Of a stretch of 64,000 bases of DNA, positions 26,739 to 39,998 are shown one piece after another. The notes beneath the pieces are model-generated. The model was not told where the DNA came from. It did not search any database and was given only the letters and a program-made list of their open reading frames with translations. The position numbers were made by a program, and so were the translations under genes. Source of the stretch: Azospirillum halopraeferens DSM 3675 (lineage in GTDB: Bacteria > Pseudomonadota > Alphaproteobacteria > Azospirillales > Azospirillaceae); NCBI RefSeq assembly GCF_000429625.1, contig NZ_AUCF01000004.1, positions 1 through 64,000 on the forward strand, read 5' to 3'. How positions within the stretch are numbered: the first letter of the stretch is position 1; every line of letters begins with the position of its first letter.

Positions 26739-27545
26739 TCAGCCGATAATCCGGTCCAGCAGCGGGCGGCGGACGAAGATGACGTCCCGCTCGATGGCGT
26801 AGGCCATGGCGTGGCGCCCGTGTTCCTGGAAGATCGCCGGATAGAGTCCGGCTTCGGCCAGCAGGCGGGAGCAGGGGGCAAAGGACGGTTCCATCTCCTC
26901 ATACTCCTCAGCGAAGCACAACTCGACGATGGCGATGTCGGTCTGCGCCAGCAGGCCGGGGCCGCCGGCCAGCACGGCGGCCTCATGGCCCTGCACGTCG
27001 ATCTTCAGCACGCGCCGGCGGCCTTCTGCGCCGTCGGTCGGCACATCGTCGAGCCGCAGCGCCTCCACCGTCACGGCCTCACGGTCGTCGGTCTGCCCGC
27101 GTGCCGCCGCGAAGGGCGCGGCGTAGTCGTACAGGCTTGCCAGGGTGTCGTCGGTGCCGATCCGCAGGGTTACCGACCCCGGCCGGTCCGACACGGCGGC
27201 ATTGATCGGGCGGACGCGGGGATCCCCCTCGAAGCGCCGGCGCAGCCGATGGAAGGTGGCCGGGACCGGCTCGACCGCCACCACCGCCGTGTCGGGGAAA
27301 AGCGCCAGGAAGTCGGCCGCCCACTCGCCCCGGTTGGCGCCGATGTCCATCAGGAAGACCGGTTCATCGGGCCGGAGGAAGCGCAGGAAATTGACCAGAT
27401 CCTCCGCGGCGGACGGGCTGCGCAGCACCCGCCGCGCCAGCCAGTCGGGAACGTCCACGCCGAGGCGTCGGCAGCGGGTGAGTTCGCGTCGCAACTGGGC
27501 GCGCCGGCAGATCGCATCACCGAGTTTGACCAGAGCGTTCCACAT
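26739..27545 (-). CDS. FkbM family methyltransferase
   Basis: A 268-residue SAM-dependent methyltransferase of the FkbM family. Motif I is MDIGANRGEWAADFL, the acidic ribose-binding loop is AVEPVP, and the family-typical LKIDVQGHEAAVLAGG follows. Such enzymes O-methylate sugars or glycan hydroxyls in surface polysaccharide loci. It lies in the leftward operon between the GT4 gene (142-bp gap) and a class I methyltransferase gene (109-bp gap). The two gaps are longer than elsewhere in this operon, so internal promoters are possible; nothing clear was seen in them. Confidence 0.85.
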   Translation of the reverse strand: MWNALVKLGDAICRRAQLRRELTRCRRLGVDVPDWLARRVLRSPSAAEDLVNFLRFLRPDEPVFLMDIGANRGEWAADFLALFPDTAVVAVEPVPATFHRLRRRFEGDPRVRPINAAVSDRPGSVTLRIGTDDTLASLYDYAAPFAAARGQTDDREAVTVEALRLDDVPTDGAEGRRRVLKIDVQGHEAAVLAGGPGLLAQTDIAIVELCFAEEYEEMEPSFAPCSRLLAEAGLYPAIFQEHGRHAMAYAIERDVIFVRRPLLDRIIG

Positions 27546-27654
27546 GCATCGCGTCCGAGAGAGGGAAGAGAAGTGGGAGGGGGCGGGCCGCGCCGATCGG
27601 CGGGCAGGGTCCGATCATGGCGGGTGAGCATCGGTGCCGACGCTCGGGGCGGCA

Positions 27655-28275
27655 TCAATCCTTGTGGCAGACAGCGATCATGGACTTGGCCAGAGGCGGT
27701 ATGCGACCAACCCGCTCGAACATGATCCGGGAGAACCCGGCCTCGGTCAACAAGGTGCCCAGCGTGTCGATGGACCAGAATTTGATATGCCCGTGATCCC
27801 AGAGTGCCGTGAAGTGCCTGTCCATTTTGCCGCTCAGCGCCAACGCCAGGTTTTTCCAGTAGCCGTGGTAGGGCGTGCTGACGATCGCGAGGCCGCCGGG
27901 GGCGACCAATGCGAACAGGGTTTTTGCGTAGAGGCGCGGACTGTACACGTGCTCGACCACTTCCAGGCTGATGACCGCCGGAAACTGCCCGTATGTTGCC
28001 GCCAGATCGTCGTACGCCGACCCCCGGGCGAGCCTGAGCCCCGGATAAGCCGATGTCGCCGTCGCAAGGCCGTGTTCGGACGGATCAACACCGGTGACAT
28101 CGTATCCCCGGTCGGCAAGGAGATTGGCAAAGGAGCCGTTGCCGCAGCCGAGGTCGAAGACCCGACGGGCCGTGCTGCGCTCCAGGGTTCGCAGGACGGG
28201 TTCGACCAGGCAGCGATGGGCGTCGGTGTGGCCGGCGTCGCTCCACATGAATCCGGTGCTGTCAGCGGCGGGCAT
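27655..28275 (-). CDS. Class I SAM-dependent methyltransferase
   Basis: A 206-residue methyltransferase with motif I VFDLGCGNGSFANLLADRGYDVTGVDPSE and a later ISLEVVEHVYSPRLYAK segment, typical of the Methyltransf_11/23 group (UbiG-like fold). The C-terminal part, HIKFWSIDTLGTLLTEAGF, is often seen in enzymes that act on glycan or lipid-linked sugars. It overlaps the flippase gene by 14 bp and so is translationally coupled to it. Substrate unknown. Confidence 0.82.
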   Translation of the reverse strand: MPAADSTGFMWSDAGHTDAHRCLVEPVLRTLERSTARRVFDLGCGNGSFANLLADRGYDVTGVDPSEHGLATATSAYPGLRLARGSAYDDLAATYGQFPAVISLEVVEHVYSPRLYAKTLFALVAPGGLAIVSTPYHGYWKNLALALSGKMDRHFTALWDHGHIKFWSIDTLGTLLTEAGFSRIMFERVGRIPPLAKSMIAVCHKD

Positions 28276-29860
28276 GTCGACCTCCCGGTAGAATCGCCCG
28301 GCCGGGCCATCGGACCCGGCAAAGCATGCGTTCCAGCCGTTCCCGAACCCATACCCGGTGCCCGATGAACAATGCCCCTATCAGGGCGGGGATCGCAACG
28401 GCGGTCCATGCCGCCATGAAGAGGGCAAGGCCGAAGATGCCGTCCGGCGGAGCGACCCGGCTGGATGCGATGAAGGCCAGCATGGCAAGGACGAGGGCCA
28501 GTGCCGCTACCGCGTAGCTGCGAAGTGCCAGCCGCAGCGTCGATTGCCCCAGCAGCCGGCCGGCGGCCCTGAGGTGCAGCGGCATCGAGGCGACCGCCTC
28601 GGCCAGGGTGACCGCCAGCGCCGCCCCCGCCGCTCCGCCGCGCGGTATCAGCAAAAGTCCCAAAAGGATGATGGCCGCGGTTTCGGCCGCCTGCGCGGTG
28701 GCGACGCTTTCCGGCCGGTCCACCAGGCGCAACAGGCCCGCCGCGCCATAGGCCGGCACCTGAATCAGCGCCCCTGCCAGGAAGGCGGCCCCCGTCACCG
28801 GGTCGAAGGGCATGGCTCCGTGCGTCCACAGCCTGAAGACCGCCGGCCCCGCGCCCCAGGCAGCCGCGGCGAGCAAAGCGACGGCGCAGCCCACCACCGG
28901 CCCGCCGGCGGCGTAGAGGCGGCCGGCGCCCGCGCGGTCGCCGCAGGCGTGCATGCGCGCCATCTCCAGTCCCAGCGCTGTTGCCGCTTGCCGCGCCGTC
29001 TGCCGCACGAGGCCGGTGAAGGTCCGCACGGTGGTGAAGGTCACGACCGCCGCCGCCGGCGCCAGCCACCCCAGAAGAATGACCGGCGCGTTGACGACGA
29101 TGACGACGCTGCCCTGATCCACGGCGTAAAGCGGCGCCTTCCTCGCCAGCAGCCGCAGCTCGGCGCGGGTCGGCGGCAGCGGACGCAACGACACGTGGCC
29201 ATAGTCGCAGCGCAGTTCCCGCAGTAGTACGCCCCAGCCCACCACCACAGCCGCCGCGAGTTGGGCGGCCGCCGCGTGCAGCGGTGATCCGCCGGCAAGC
29301 GCTGTCAGAATGCCGGCACCGATCTGGGCGCCGTAGGTCAGCGTGATCCCCATCACCTCGCGGTGGAACCGGCCCCGTGCGGAATGGACGGTTGCCACCA
29401 GACCGCGCGGCAGCAGCACGACGACCGCCAGGGCCAGCAACAGAAGCGTGGCACCGGCGTTCTCCGGCGTCGACAGACGGAGAAGGGCGGGGGCGTCCAG
29501 CGCCACGGCGGCCACCACGGCGGCGGCTAGGCATCCGGTCAGCACCGCATAGGCGCCGAGACCCGATTGCAGGATCCGGCGCCCCGCCGCCTCGTCGCCG
29601 CGCGCCCAGGCTGCGCGCAACGCGTTGCTCAGGAAACCATGCAGGCCGCAGTCGCCCAGCGCCAGCAGCCCGGCCACCGACGCCAGCACCAGCCAATCCG
29701 CGTAGAGCCCGGGCCCCCAGGCGGTCAGGAACACCGGGACGGAGGCGAGCTGTCCGACGATCACGACGATGTTGGATAGCCCCTGTGCACCGATCCCCGC
29801 CGCAAGGCGGCGGCCGATGCCGGGTGGCGGCGAACCCGCCGGCGCGGTGGACTCGGTCAT
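28262..29860 (-). CDS. Polysaccharide flippase (Wzx / MATE-like)
   Basis: A 532-residue membrane protein with 12 or more hydrophobic segments. The N-terminal run [31 protein letters not shown] followed by [27 protein letters not shown] fits the polysaccharide biosynthesis (Wzx-type) flippase family, which moves lipid-linked repeats across the inner membrane. The ATG at 29860 is preferred over an in-frame GTG at 29932. It is the first gene of the leftward operon and overlaps the methyltransferase gene by 14 bp. No priming transferase lies in this operon; one is encoded at 52303. Confidence 0.8.
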   Translation of the reverse strand: MTESTAPAGSPPPGIGRRLAAGIGAQGLSNIVVIVGQLASVPVFLTAWGPGLYADWLVLASVAGLLALGDCGLHGFLSNALRAAWARGDEAAGRRILQSGLGAYAVLTGCLAAAVVAAVALDAPALLRLSTPENAGATLLLLALAVVVLLPRGLVATVHSARGRFHREVMGITLTYGAQIGAGILTALAGGSPLHAAAAQLAAAVVVGWGVLLRELRCDYGHVSLRPLPPTRAELRLLARKAPLYAVDQGSVVIVVNAPVILLGWLAPAAAVVTFTTVRTFTGLVRQTARQAATALGLEMARMHACGDRAGAGRLYAAGGPVVGCAVALLAAAAWGAGPAVFRLWTHGAMPFDPVTGAAFLAGALIQVPAYGAAGLLRLVDRPESVATAQAAETAAIILLGLLLIPRGGAAGAALAVTLAEAVASMPLHLRAAGRLLGQSTLRLALRSYAVAALALVLAMLAFIASSRVAPPDGIFGLALFMAAWTAVAIPALIGALFIGHRVWVRERLERMLCRVRWPGRAILPGGRHARR

Positions 29861-30241
29861 GGCGGTCGCCGCACGGAAAACCCTCGCCAACACATCCTCG
29901 GGCGCGACATTCGTCGCCCCCTTTTGAACCACGAGCGGCCCCGCCCGTGCCAGTGCAATTCACCCGATGATCGAGACCGTTCCATACGGAACGGAGGTTG
30001 CCCGGCCGGCGCGGCCACCATGAACGGGGTGGCGGCGTCGATGCTATGGCGCACCCGATACGGCCGGAAAAAGTTCCGTTCCATTGATCTCCGGCCGTCA
30101 AACCCGACAGATCAATGCTTTGCATTGATCTGTCGGGGCGGACCGACGGCATCATTCTGTTGCCGTCGGTATGAAAGTAGCGGTGGGAACCTCGGCCGAA
30201 CGGGTCTAGACTTTCGGCATAAGCGTCCACGGAGGCGTGTC
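29861..30241. other. Divergent intergenic region with repeat element copy A
   Basis: This 381-bp region lies between the divergent flippase operon and the GH4 gene. Most of its right half is the three-hairpin repeat (30057-30174). The left part has no clear hairpin or small gene. A GGAGG site precedes the GH4 start. Confidence 0.55.
30057..30174 (+). repeat. Three-hairpin intergenic repeat, copy A
   Basis: Begins GATACGGCCGGA and ends GGTATGA. Stem 1 pairs 30060-30068 with 30090-30098 (9 bp). Stem 2 pairs CCCGACAGATCAATGC (30103-30118) with 30122-30137, 16 bp perfect, loop TTT. Stem 3 pairs 30142-30151 with 30161-30170 (10 bp). The layout, ends and the AAACCCGACAGAT core are shared with copies at 31536 and 48178. 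Confidence 0.75.
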
Positions 30242-31537
30242 ATGAGCGGGCAAGTCCGGAACACCACGAAGATCGTCTTCATCGGCGCCGGCAGCGCCGC
30301 CTTCGGCGTCAGCTTCTTCCAGGACCTGTTCGCGACGGACGAACTGGCGGGCAGCACGCTGACGCTGGTCGACACCGACCCCGCGGCGCTCGACCGCATG
30401 GCCGGACTGGCCCGCGTGCTGAACGCGGCGACGGACCGCAACCTGGTGATCGAACACACCACCGACCGGCGTGCCGCCCTCGACGGCGCCGGCTTCGTCA
30501 TCAACTCCGTGGCCATCGACCGCAACCGGCTGTGGCAGCTCGATTTCGAGATCCCGAAGAAGCACGGGGTGCGCCACACGCTGGGCGAGAACGGCGGTCC
30601 CGGCGGACTGTTCTTCACCCTGCGCACCCTGCCGCTGATCTTCGACTTCGCCCGCGACGTCGCGGAGCTGTGCCCGGACGCCCTGTTCATCAACTTCTCC
30701 AACCCGGAGAGCCGGATCGTCCTGGCGCTGGCGAAGCACACGGACGTGAAGGTGCTGGGTCTGTGCCACGGCATCTTCCTGGCGCGATGGTTCGTCTGCC
30801 AGATACTTGGCCGTGCGGAAGCGGAGGTGGAGGTGGCGGGCGCCGGCCTGAACCATTTCCAGTGGCTGACCCATGTGCGCGAGGCGGCGACCGGCCGTGA
30901 CCTCTACCCCGAACTGCGGACCCGCGAGAAGGCGCACGACCCCGCCTTCACGCCGCTGACCCGGCGCCTGTTCCACAGCTTCGGCCTGTGGCCCACCTGC
31001 TCCGACGACCATATGGGCGAGTACCTGCCCTACGGCTGGGAAGGCGGCGAGCACGGCTTCGACTTCGCCGGCGACGACAAGAACCGGGAATACCTGAAAA
31101 CCCTGATCGACGACGTGGCGTCCGGGGCCAAGCCGGTGCCCGACGACTGGCTGAAGCCGTCGTGGGGGGAGCGCGCCGTGGCGGTGATCGGCGGCGTGCT
31201 GCACAACCGGCACCGCTACATCGAGTCGGGCATCGTCTGCAACCGCGGCGCCATCCCCAACCTGCCCCCCGACCTGGCGGTGGAGGTGCCTCTGCTGGTG
31301 GACGCCGGCGGTGTCCACCCCGTGTCCCTCGGCCCGCTGCCCGACGCCATCGCCAAGCTGCTGCACGTCCAGGCCAGCGTCCAGCAACTGGCCGTCGAGG
31401 CGGCGGTGCACGCCTCGAAGGAGATCGCGCTGCAGGCCCTGCTGATCGATCCGGTCATCACCTCCACCGACGCGGCCGTGGCGCTGCTGGACGAGCTGTG
31501 GGAGATCAACCGCCCGTTCATCCGCCCGTGCGTGTGA
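30242..31537 (+). CDS. Glycoside hydrolase family 4 (alpha-glucosidase/galactosidase type)
   Basis: A 431-residue GH4 enzyme. GH4 members use NAD+ and a divalent metal to cleave glycosides by an oxidation-elimination route. The N-terminal Rossmann motif is [20 protein letters not shown], and the metal/substrate region includes [16 protein letters not shown] and [13 protein letters not shown], where the Cys-His and Asn-His pairs are the expected ligands. The length and motifs favour the alpha-glucosidase/alpha-galactosidase branch. There is no signal peptide. It stands alone and is bracketed by two direct copies of the three-hairpin repeat, the second beginning inside its stop codon. Confidence 0.88.
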   Translation: MSGQVRNTTKIVFIGAGSAAFGVSFFQDLFATDELAGSTLTLVDTDPAALDRMAGLARVLNAATDRNLVIEHTTDRRAALDGAGFVINSVAIDRNRLWQLDFEIPKKHGVRHTLGENGGPGGLFFTLRTLPLIFDFARDVAELCPDALFINFSNPESRIVLALAKHTDVKVLGLCHGIFLARWFVCQILGRAEAEVEVAGAGLNHFQWLTHVREAATGRDLYPELRTREKAHDPAFTPLTRRLFHSFGLWPTCSDDHMGEYLPYGWEGGEHGFDFAGDDKNREYLKTLIDDVASGAKPVPDDWLKPSWGERAVAVIGGVLHNRHRYIESGIVCNRGAIPNLPPDLAVEVPLLVDAGGVHPVSLGPLPDAIAKLLHVQASVQQLAVEAAVHASKEIALQALLIDPVITSTDAAVALLDELWEINRPFIRPCV

Positions 31538-31654
31538 TAAGGCTTCCGGCAGATCCGTAGGATCTGTTGGAAGCCGTCGAACCCGACAGATGAAGGCCGC
31601 CGGCCTTCAATGAAAGGGGCATACGGTTGAAGCCTTCAGGCGGAAACCGTATGA
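31536..31654 (+). repeat. Three-hairpin intergenic repeat, copy C
   Basis: Begins GATAAGG, overlapping the GH4 stop codon, and ends CCGTATGA. Stem 1 pairs 31541-31556 with 31560-31575: 16 bp if two G-U pairs are allowed. Stem 2 pairs 31591-31598 with 31602-31609 (8 bp). Stem 3 pairs ATACGGTT (31621-31628) with AACCGTAT (31645-31652). The stem sequences differ from copies A and B but pairing is kept; GAACCCGACAGAT is conserved. Confidence 0.7.
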
Positions 31655-31657
31655 ACC

Positions 31658-36757
<5,100 letters not shown>

Positions 36758-36885
36758 GGAATGCAGATGGCGACGGCGCGGCCGGCGCCGACGCTTCCTT
36801 TGGGCGTACGCCGTTCGGTATGGCGCGCCGCACCGGCCCTCCCGACTGTTTTTCGGAGTCGTTACCCCGTACCGGGAGCATCCCC

Positions 36886-37218
36886 ATGCCGTCCAGCCCG
36901 GCACCGCTCGACCCGTTCGACGAGCGCAATCAGCTTCGCGGCCTGTGGCCCGCCCGCATCCGCACCCGGCTGGACGCCTGCGGCCCGGTGTCGTTCGAGA
37001 GCCGCTGCGACCGGCTGGCGCGGGCCCTGGGCGCTGCCGACCCGGTCGCCATCTGGGCGCTGCTGATGTGGAACGCCGCCGCGTCGCCGGACCTGGCGCT
37101 GCGTCTGCGCGCCTGGGTCCGGCGTGGCATGCCGCTGCCGGAGGATGAGCCGCTGCCGGCGCTCCCACGGTCTGCCCGAGCCGGCGATGGTCAGCCCAAC
37201 CCGGAGCGGAGGACCTGA
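36886..37218 (+). CDS. Hypothetical protein, 110 residues
   Basis: A 110-residue protein not assigned to a family. It starts MPSSPAPLDPFDERNQLRGLWPARIRTRLDACG; the middle is helical with FESRCDRLARALGAADPVAIWALLMWNAAASPDLALRLRAWVRRG. The C-terminus is Pro/Arg-rich. The start at 36886 has a GGGAG site. It is divergent from the ast operon and its last 28 bp overlap the convergent chrA end. No signal peptide or membrane segment is evident. Confidence 0.5.
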   Translation: MPSSPAPLDPFDERNQLRGLWPARIRTRLDACGPVSFESRCDRLARALGAADPVAIWALLMWNAAASPDLALRLRAWVRRGMPLPEDEPLPALPRSARAGDGQPNPERRT

Positions 37219-38612
37219 AGCACCACGCCGGCTGCGGCGCAGGCGGCCAGAAGCGGAATCATGCCGACGCGCAGCCACAGGACCGCCGGGACGGCCCCGG
37301 CGGACAGGGCGAGCGCAGCGGGATCGACGCTGGACCACACCGGCACGTCGACGGAGAGCGGTCCATAGCCGATCCGGTCGACGGCGCCGAAGACCGTGTG
37401 CAGAGCGAACCAGATGGCGAGGTTGAGGATGACGCCGACAACGGCGGCGGTAACCATCGCCAGCGCCCCGCTGACGGCACGGTGACCGCGCAGCGCCTCG
37501 GCCCAGGGGGCTCCCGCGAGGACCCAGAGGAAACAGGGAACGAAGGTCACCCAGGTCGTCAGGACCGCGGCCAGCGTGCCGGCGACCAGCGGGTGGAGCG
37601 CGCCGGGGTCGCGCAGCGCCCCCATGAATCCGACGAACTGCACCACCTGGATCAGCGGACCCGGCGTCGTCTCCGCCATGGCGAGCCCGTCCAGCATCTC
37701 GCCGGGCATCAGCCATCCATGGGCCTGCACGGCCTCCTGTGCGACATAGCCCAGCACCGCATAGGCGCCGCCGAAGGTGACCACGGCCGCCTGGCTGAAG
37801 AACACGGCGATCCGCGTGAAGACGTCATCCGGTCCCAACGTCGCCAGGAGCATGAGGACCGGGGTCAGCCACAGCACCAGGAAGATGCCGGCGATCCGCA
37901 GCGACCAGGCCCGGGAGGGGCGGGCATGGGCGGGAATATCGGTGCCGAGCGCCGCCGGCCGTTCGCCGGCGGCACGGCCATGGTTGCTGCCCCGGCCGCC
38001 GCCGTGGCCGCCCGCGACGGTACCGCTGACCCAGCCCTGACGGCCGGCGACGAACCCGGCAAGGGCCGCGGCGGCGACGATGGCGGGGAACGGCACGTCG
38101 AAGAGGTGGATCGCGGCGAACGCCGCACCGGCCACGGCCAGCATGGCCGGCGTGCGCAATGCCCGCCGGCCGACGCGGATGGTGGCCTGGAGGACGATCG
38201 CCAGCACCGCCGCTTTCAGCCCGAAGAACAGGCCGGCGACCCAGCCGCCGGAGCCCCAGAGCGCATAGATGAAACTGAGCACGAGGATGCTGAGGAAGCC
38301 CGGCAGCACGAAGAGCGTGCCCGCCATCAGCCCGCCGGCCGTGCGGTTGAGCAGCCAGCCGATATAGACGGCGAGCTGCTGCGCCTCCGGCCCGGGCAGC
38401 AGCATGCAATAGTTGAGCGCATGGAGGAAACGCCGCTCGTCGATCCAGCGCTTCTCCTCCACGAGGATGCGATGCATCACCGCGATCTGCCCGGCCGGCC
38501 CGCCGAAGCTGAGCAGGGCGATCCACCCCCAGGTCCGCAGGGACTCGCGCATGTCAGGCAGCGGCGTGGCGTCCGCCGGGGGGCTGTGGGTTGCCAGGGT
38601 GTGATCCGTCAC
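37191..38612 (-). CDS. chrA: Chromate transporter ChrA
   Basis: A 473-residue bidomain ChrA of the CHR family, which exports chromate. The two homologous halves each begin with the family motif: SFGGPAGQIAVMHRILVEEKRWIDERRFLHALNYCMLLPGPEAQQLAVYIGWLLN in the first and TFGGAYAVLGYVAQEAV followed by MLDGLAMAETTPGPLIQVVQFVGFMGA in the second. A Gly/His-rich linker (GGHGGGRGSNHG) joins them. It starts with GTG 2 bp after the stop of the ChrB-domain gene and so is in one operon with it. Confidence 0.92.
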   Translation of the reverse strand: MTDHTLATHSPPADATPLPDMRESLRTWGWIALLSFGGPAGQIAVMHRILVEEKRWIDERRFLHALNYCMLLPGPEAQQLAVYIGWLLNRTAGGLMAGTLFVLPGFLSILVLSFIYALWGSGGWVAGLFFGLKAAVLAIVLQATIRVGRRALRTPAMLAVAGAAFAAIHLFDVPFPAIVAAAALAGFVAGRQGWVSGTVAGGHGGGRGSNHGRAAGERPAALGTDIPAHARPSRAWSLRIAGIFLVLWLTPVLMLLATLGPDDVFTRIAVFFSQAAVVTFGGAYAVLGYVAQEAVQAHGWLMPGEMLDGLAMAETTPGPLIQVVQFVGFMGALRDPGALHPLVAGTLAAVLTTWVTFVPCFLWVLAGAPWAEALRGHRAVSGALAMVTAAVVGVILNLAIWFALHTVFGAVDRIGYGPLSVDVPVWSSVDPAALALSAGAVPAVLWLRVGMIPLLAACAAAGVVLQVLRSGLG

Positions 38613-38614
38613 GA

Positions 38615-39433
38615 TCAGGCCCTCGCACCGGGCGATGGCCAGTCGTGGGTTTCATCCGCCGCGTCACGGCTCCAGCGGTAGAGCGCGTCATACAACGGCA
38701 TGCACGCGTCGAGCTGCGCCAGGTCGTCACGGAACATGCGTGAGAAGCCGAGCGCCGCCGCGAGGAATCCGGCCGCCTGCGGGGCAAGGTCGAGCCTGGC
38801 GGTGTCGGCGCCCCGGATGATGGTCGCCAGCCGCTCCATCGCCGGCGACGACAAACCGAACGCCTCCACCATGGCGTCGAAGGTGCAGCGTTCGCCGCGG
38901 TGACTCCAATGGCATCCTTCGATATCGAAGGGCGTGGCGCCGAACCGTTCGGCCACCGCCCCGACCTCCGCGGCCGCGACGAACAGGAAGACGGCGCGGG
39001 GATCGACGAAGCGGCGGATCAGCCAGGGGCAGGCCGTGCGATCCACCTTCGGACGGGCGCGCGTAACCCACACGGTGCGGCCCTGCGCGTCCCCCGGTGG
39101 GATGGCGGCTGCCGGAATCAGCGGTCCGCCGGCGGCGCACCACGCCTCGAAACCGCCGTCCAGGGTCTCCGCGCGTGCACCGGCGTGCCGCAGCCAGGCG
39201 GCGGCACCCTGACTGATCTTGCGGCCGTGCCGACAGACGACGACCACATGCTGTCCGCGCCATTCCGCGGCACGCGCCGGAAGGGTGGTGGCGTCGTGCC
39301 GCGTTGCCGCAGGCAGCAGGCGCGGGTCGCCGGCGAAATCCTCTGCCGTGCGGACATCCAGGATGGAAGGCGCATCCGGAAGACCGGTGAGGCGCAACAA
39401 CTGTGAAACCGTGATCTCCGTGTTCGACGGCAT
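38615..39433 (-). CDS. Rhodanese-ChrB domain fusion protein (chromate resistance)
   Basis: A 272-residue two-domain protein. Residues ~1-115 form a rhodanese domain with ILDVRTAEDFAGDPR and the active-site loop VVCRHGRKISQGAA, cysteine present. Residues ~120-270 match the ChrB C-terminal domain: VWVTRARPKVDRTACPWLIRRFVDPRAVFLFV and FDIEGCHWSHRGERCTFDAMVEAFGL. ChrB is a chromate-sensing regulator in Ochrobactrum, but this protein lacks the N-terminal winged-helix part, so a redox or sulfur-transfer role is more likely. It heads the chromate operon. Confidence 0.85.
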   Translation of the reverse strand: MPSNTEITVSQLLRLTGLPDAPSILDVRTAEDFAGDPRLLPAATRHDATTLPARAAEWRGQHVVVVCRHGRKISQGAAAWLRHAGARAETLDGGFEAWCAAGGPLIPAAAIPPGDAQGRTVWVTRARPKVDRTACPWLIRRFVDPRAVFLFVAAAEVGAVAERFGATPFDIEGCHWSHRGERCTFDAMVEAFGLSSPAMERLATIIRGADTARLDLAPQAAGFLAAALGFSRMFRDDLAQLDACMPLYDALYRWSRDAADETHDWPSPGARA

Positions 39434-39570
39434 GGCGCCAACTCCTGACGAGAGGGTCTGGCGCGATCTTCGGCTGCCGCCTCACGGGGCGATCGCGAGC
39501 GCCCCCTGGCCCCAGGAGACCACCGCCGGGACCGCCTGTCAACGCCCGCTTCCGCGTCGGAGGCCGCCCG

Positions 39571-39972
39571 TCAGGGGAGGTCGGCGAGGGCTTCGCGCGG
39601 GGTGAGGACGCGCACGCCGATGGCGTCGCGGCACGACAGCAGGTCGGCGTCGTTGGTGACCAGCACCGCGCCGGCGGCGGCGGCCAGGGCCGCGAACTTG
39701 CGGTCGCCGGGGTCCTCCACGACGGTGAAGGAGGCGGGGTCGGTGGGGTCCGGGAACGCGTCCTCCGGCCGGAACAGGGGACGGACGGCGTCCCAGTCCA
39801 GGCGGGGAATGCGGGTCAGCACCGCCCGGGTCTCCGCCTGCGTCGGGGCGTCCCACACCAGCCGGGCGCGGCCATCGCGCACCGCCGCCAGCACCGCGGC
39901 GGCGGCGCTGTGCGGTTTGAAGCCGGCGGCTACGAAGACGTTGGTGTCGACCACCAGACGGCAGGCGTCCAT
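39571..39972 (-). CDS. PIN domain protein (putative toxin-type ribonuclease)
   Basis: A 133-residue PIN domain protein. The first acidic residue is in LVVDTNVFVAAGFK, and later acidic residues are in GDRKFAALAAAAGAVLVTNDADLL. The length and layout fit the COG1569 type of toxin-like PIN proteins, which act as Mg-dependent ribonucleases. No antitoxin-like gene is adjacent: the upstream neighbour on the same strand is the RNase J-like gene. The start at 39972 avoids overlap with that gene and opens directly into the first strand. Confidence 0.75.
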   Translation of the reverse strand: MDACRLVVDTNVFVAAGFKPHSAAAAVLAAVRDGRARLVWDAPTQAETRAVLTRIPRLDWDAVRPLFRPEDAFPDPTDPASFTVVEDPGDRKFAALAAAAGAVLVTNDADLLSCRDAIGVRVLTPREALADLP

Positions 39973-39998
39973 GGGCAGGTCCCGCACGCCCCGCGGGA

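Noticed and set aside
28262-30230. A 798-residue minus-strand frame upstream and across the flippase
   Set aside because: It lies in another frame than the flippase and runs through repeat copy A; the translation is low-complexity.
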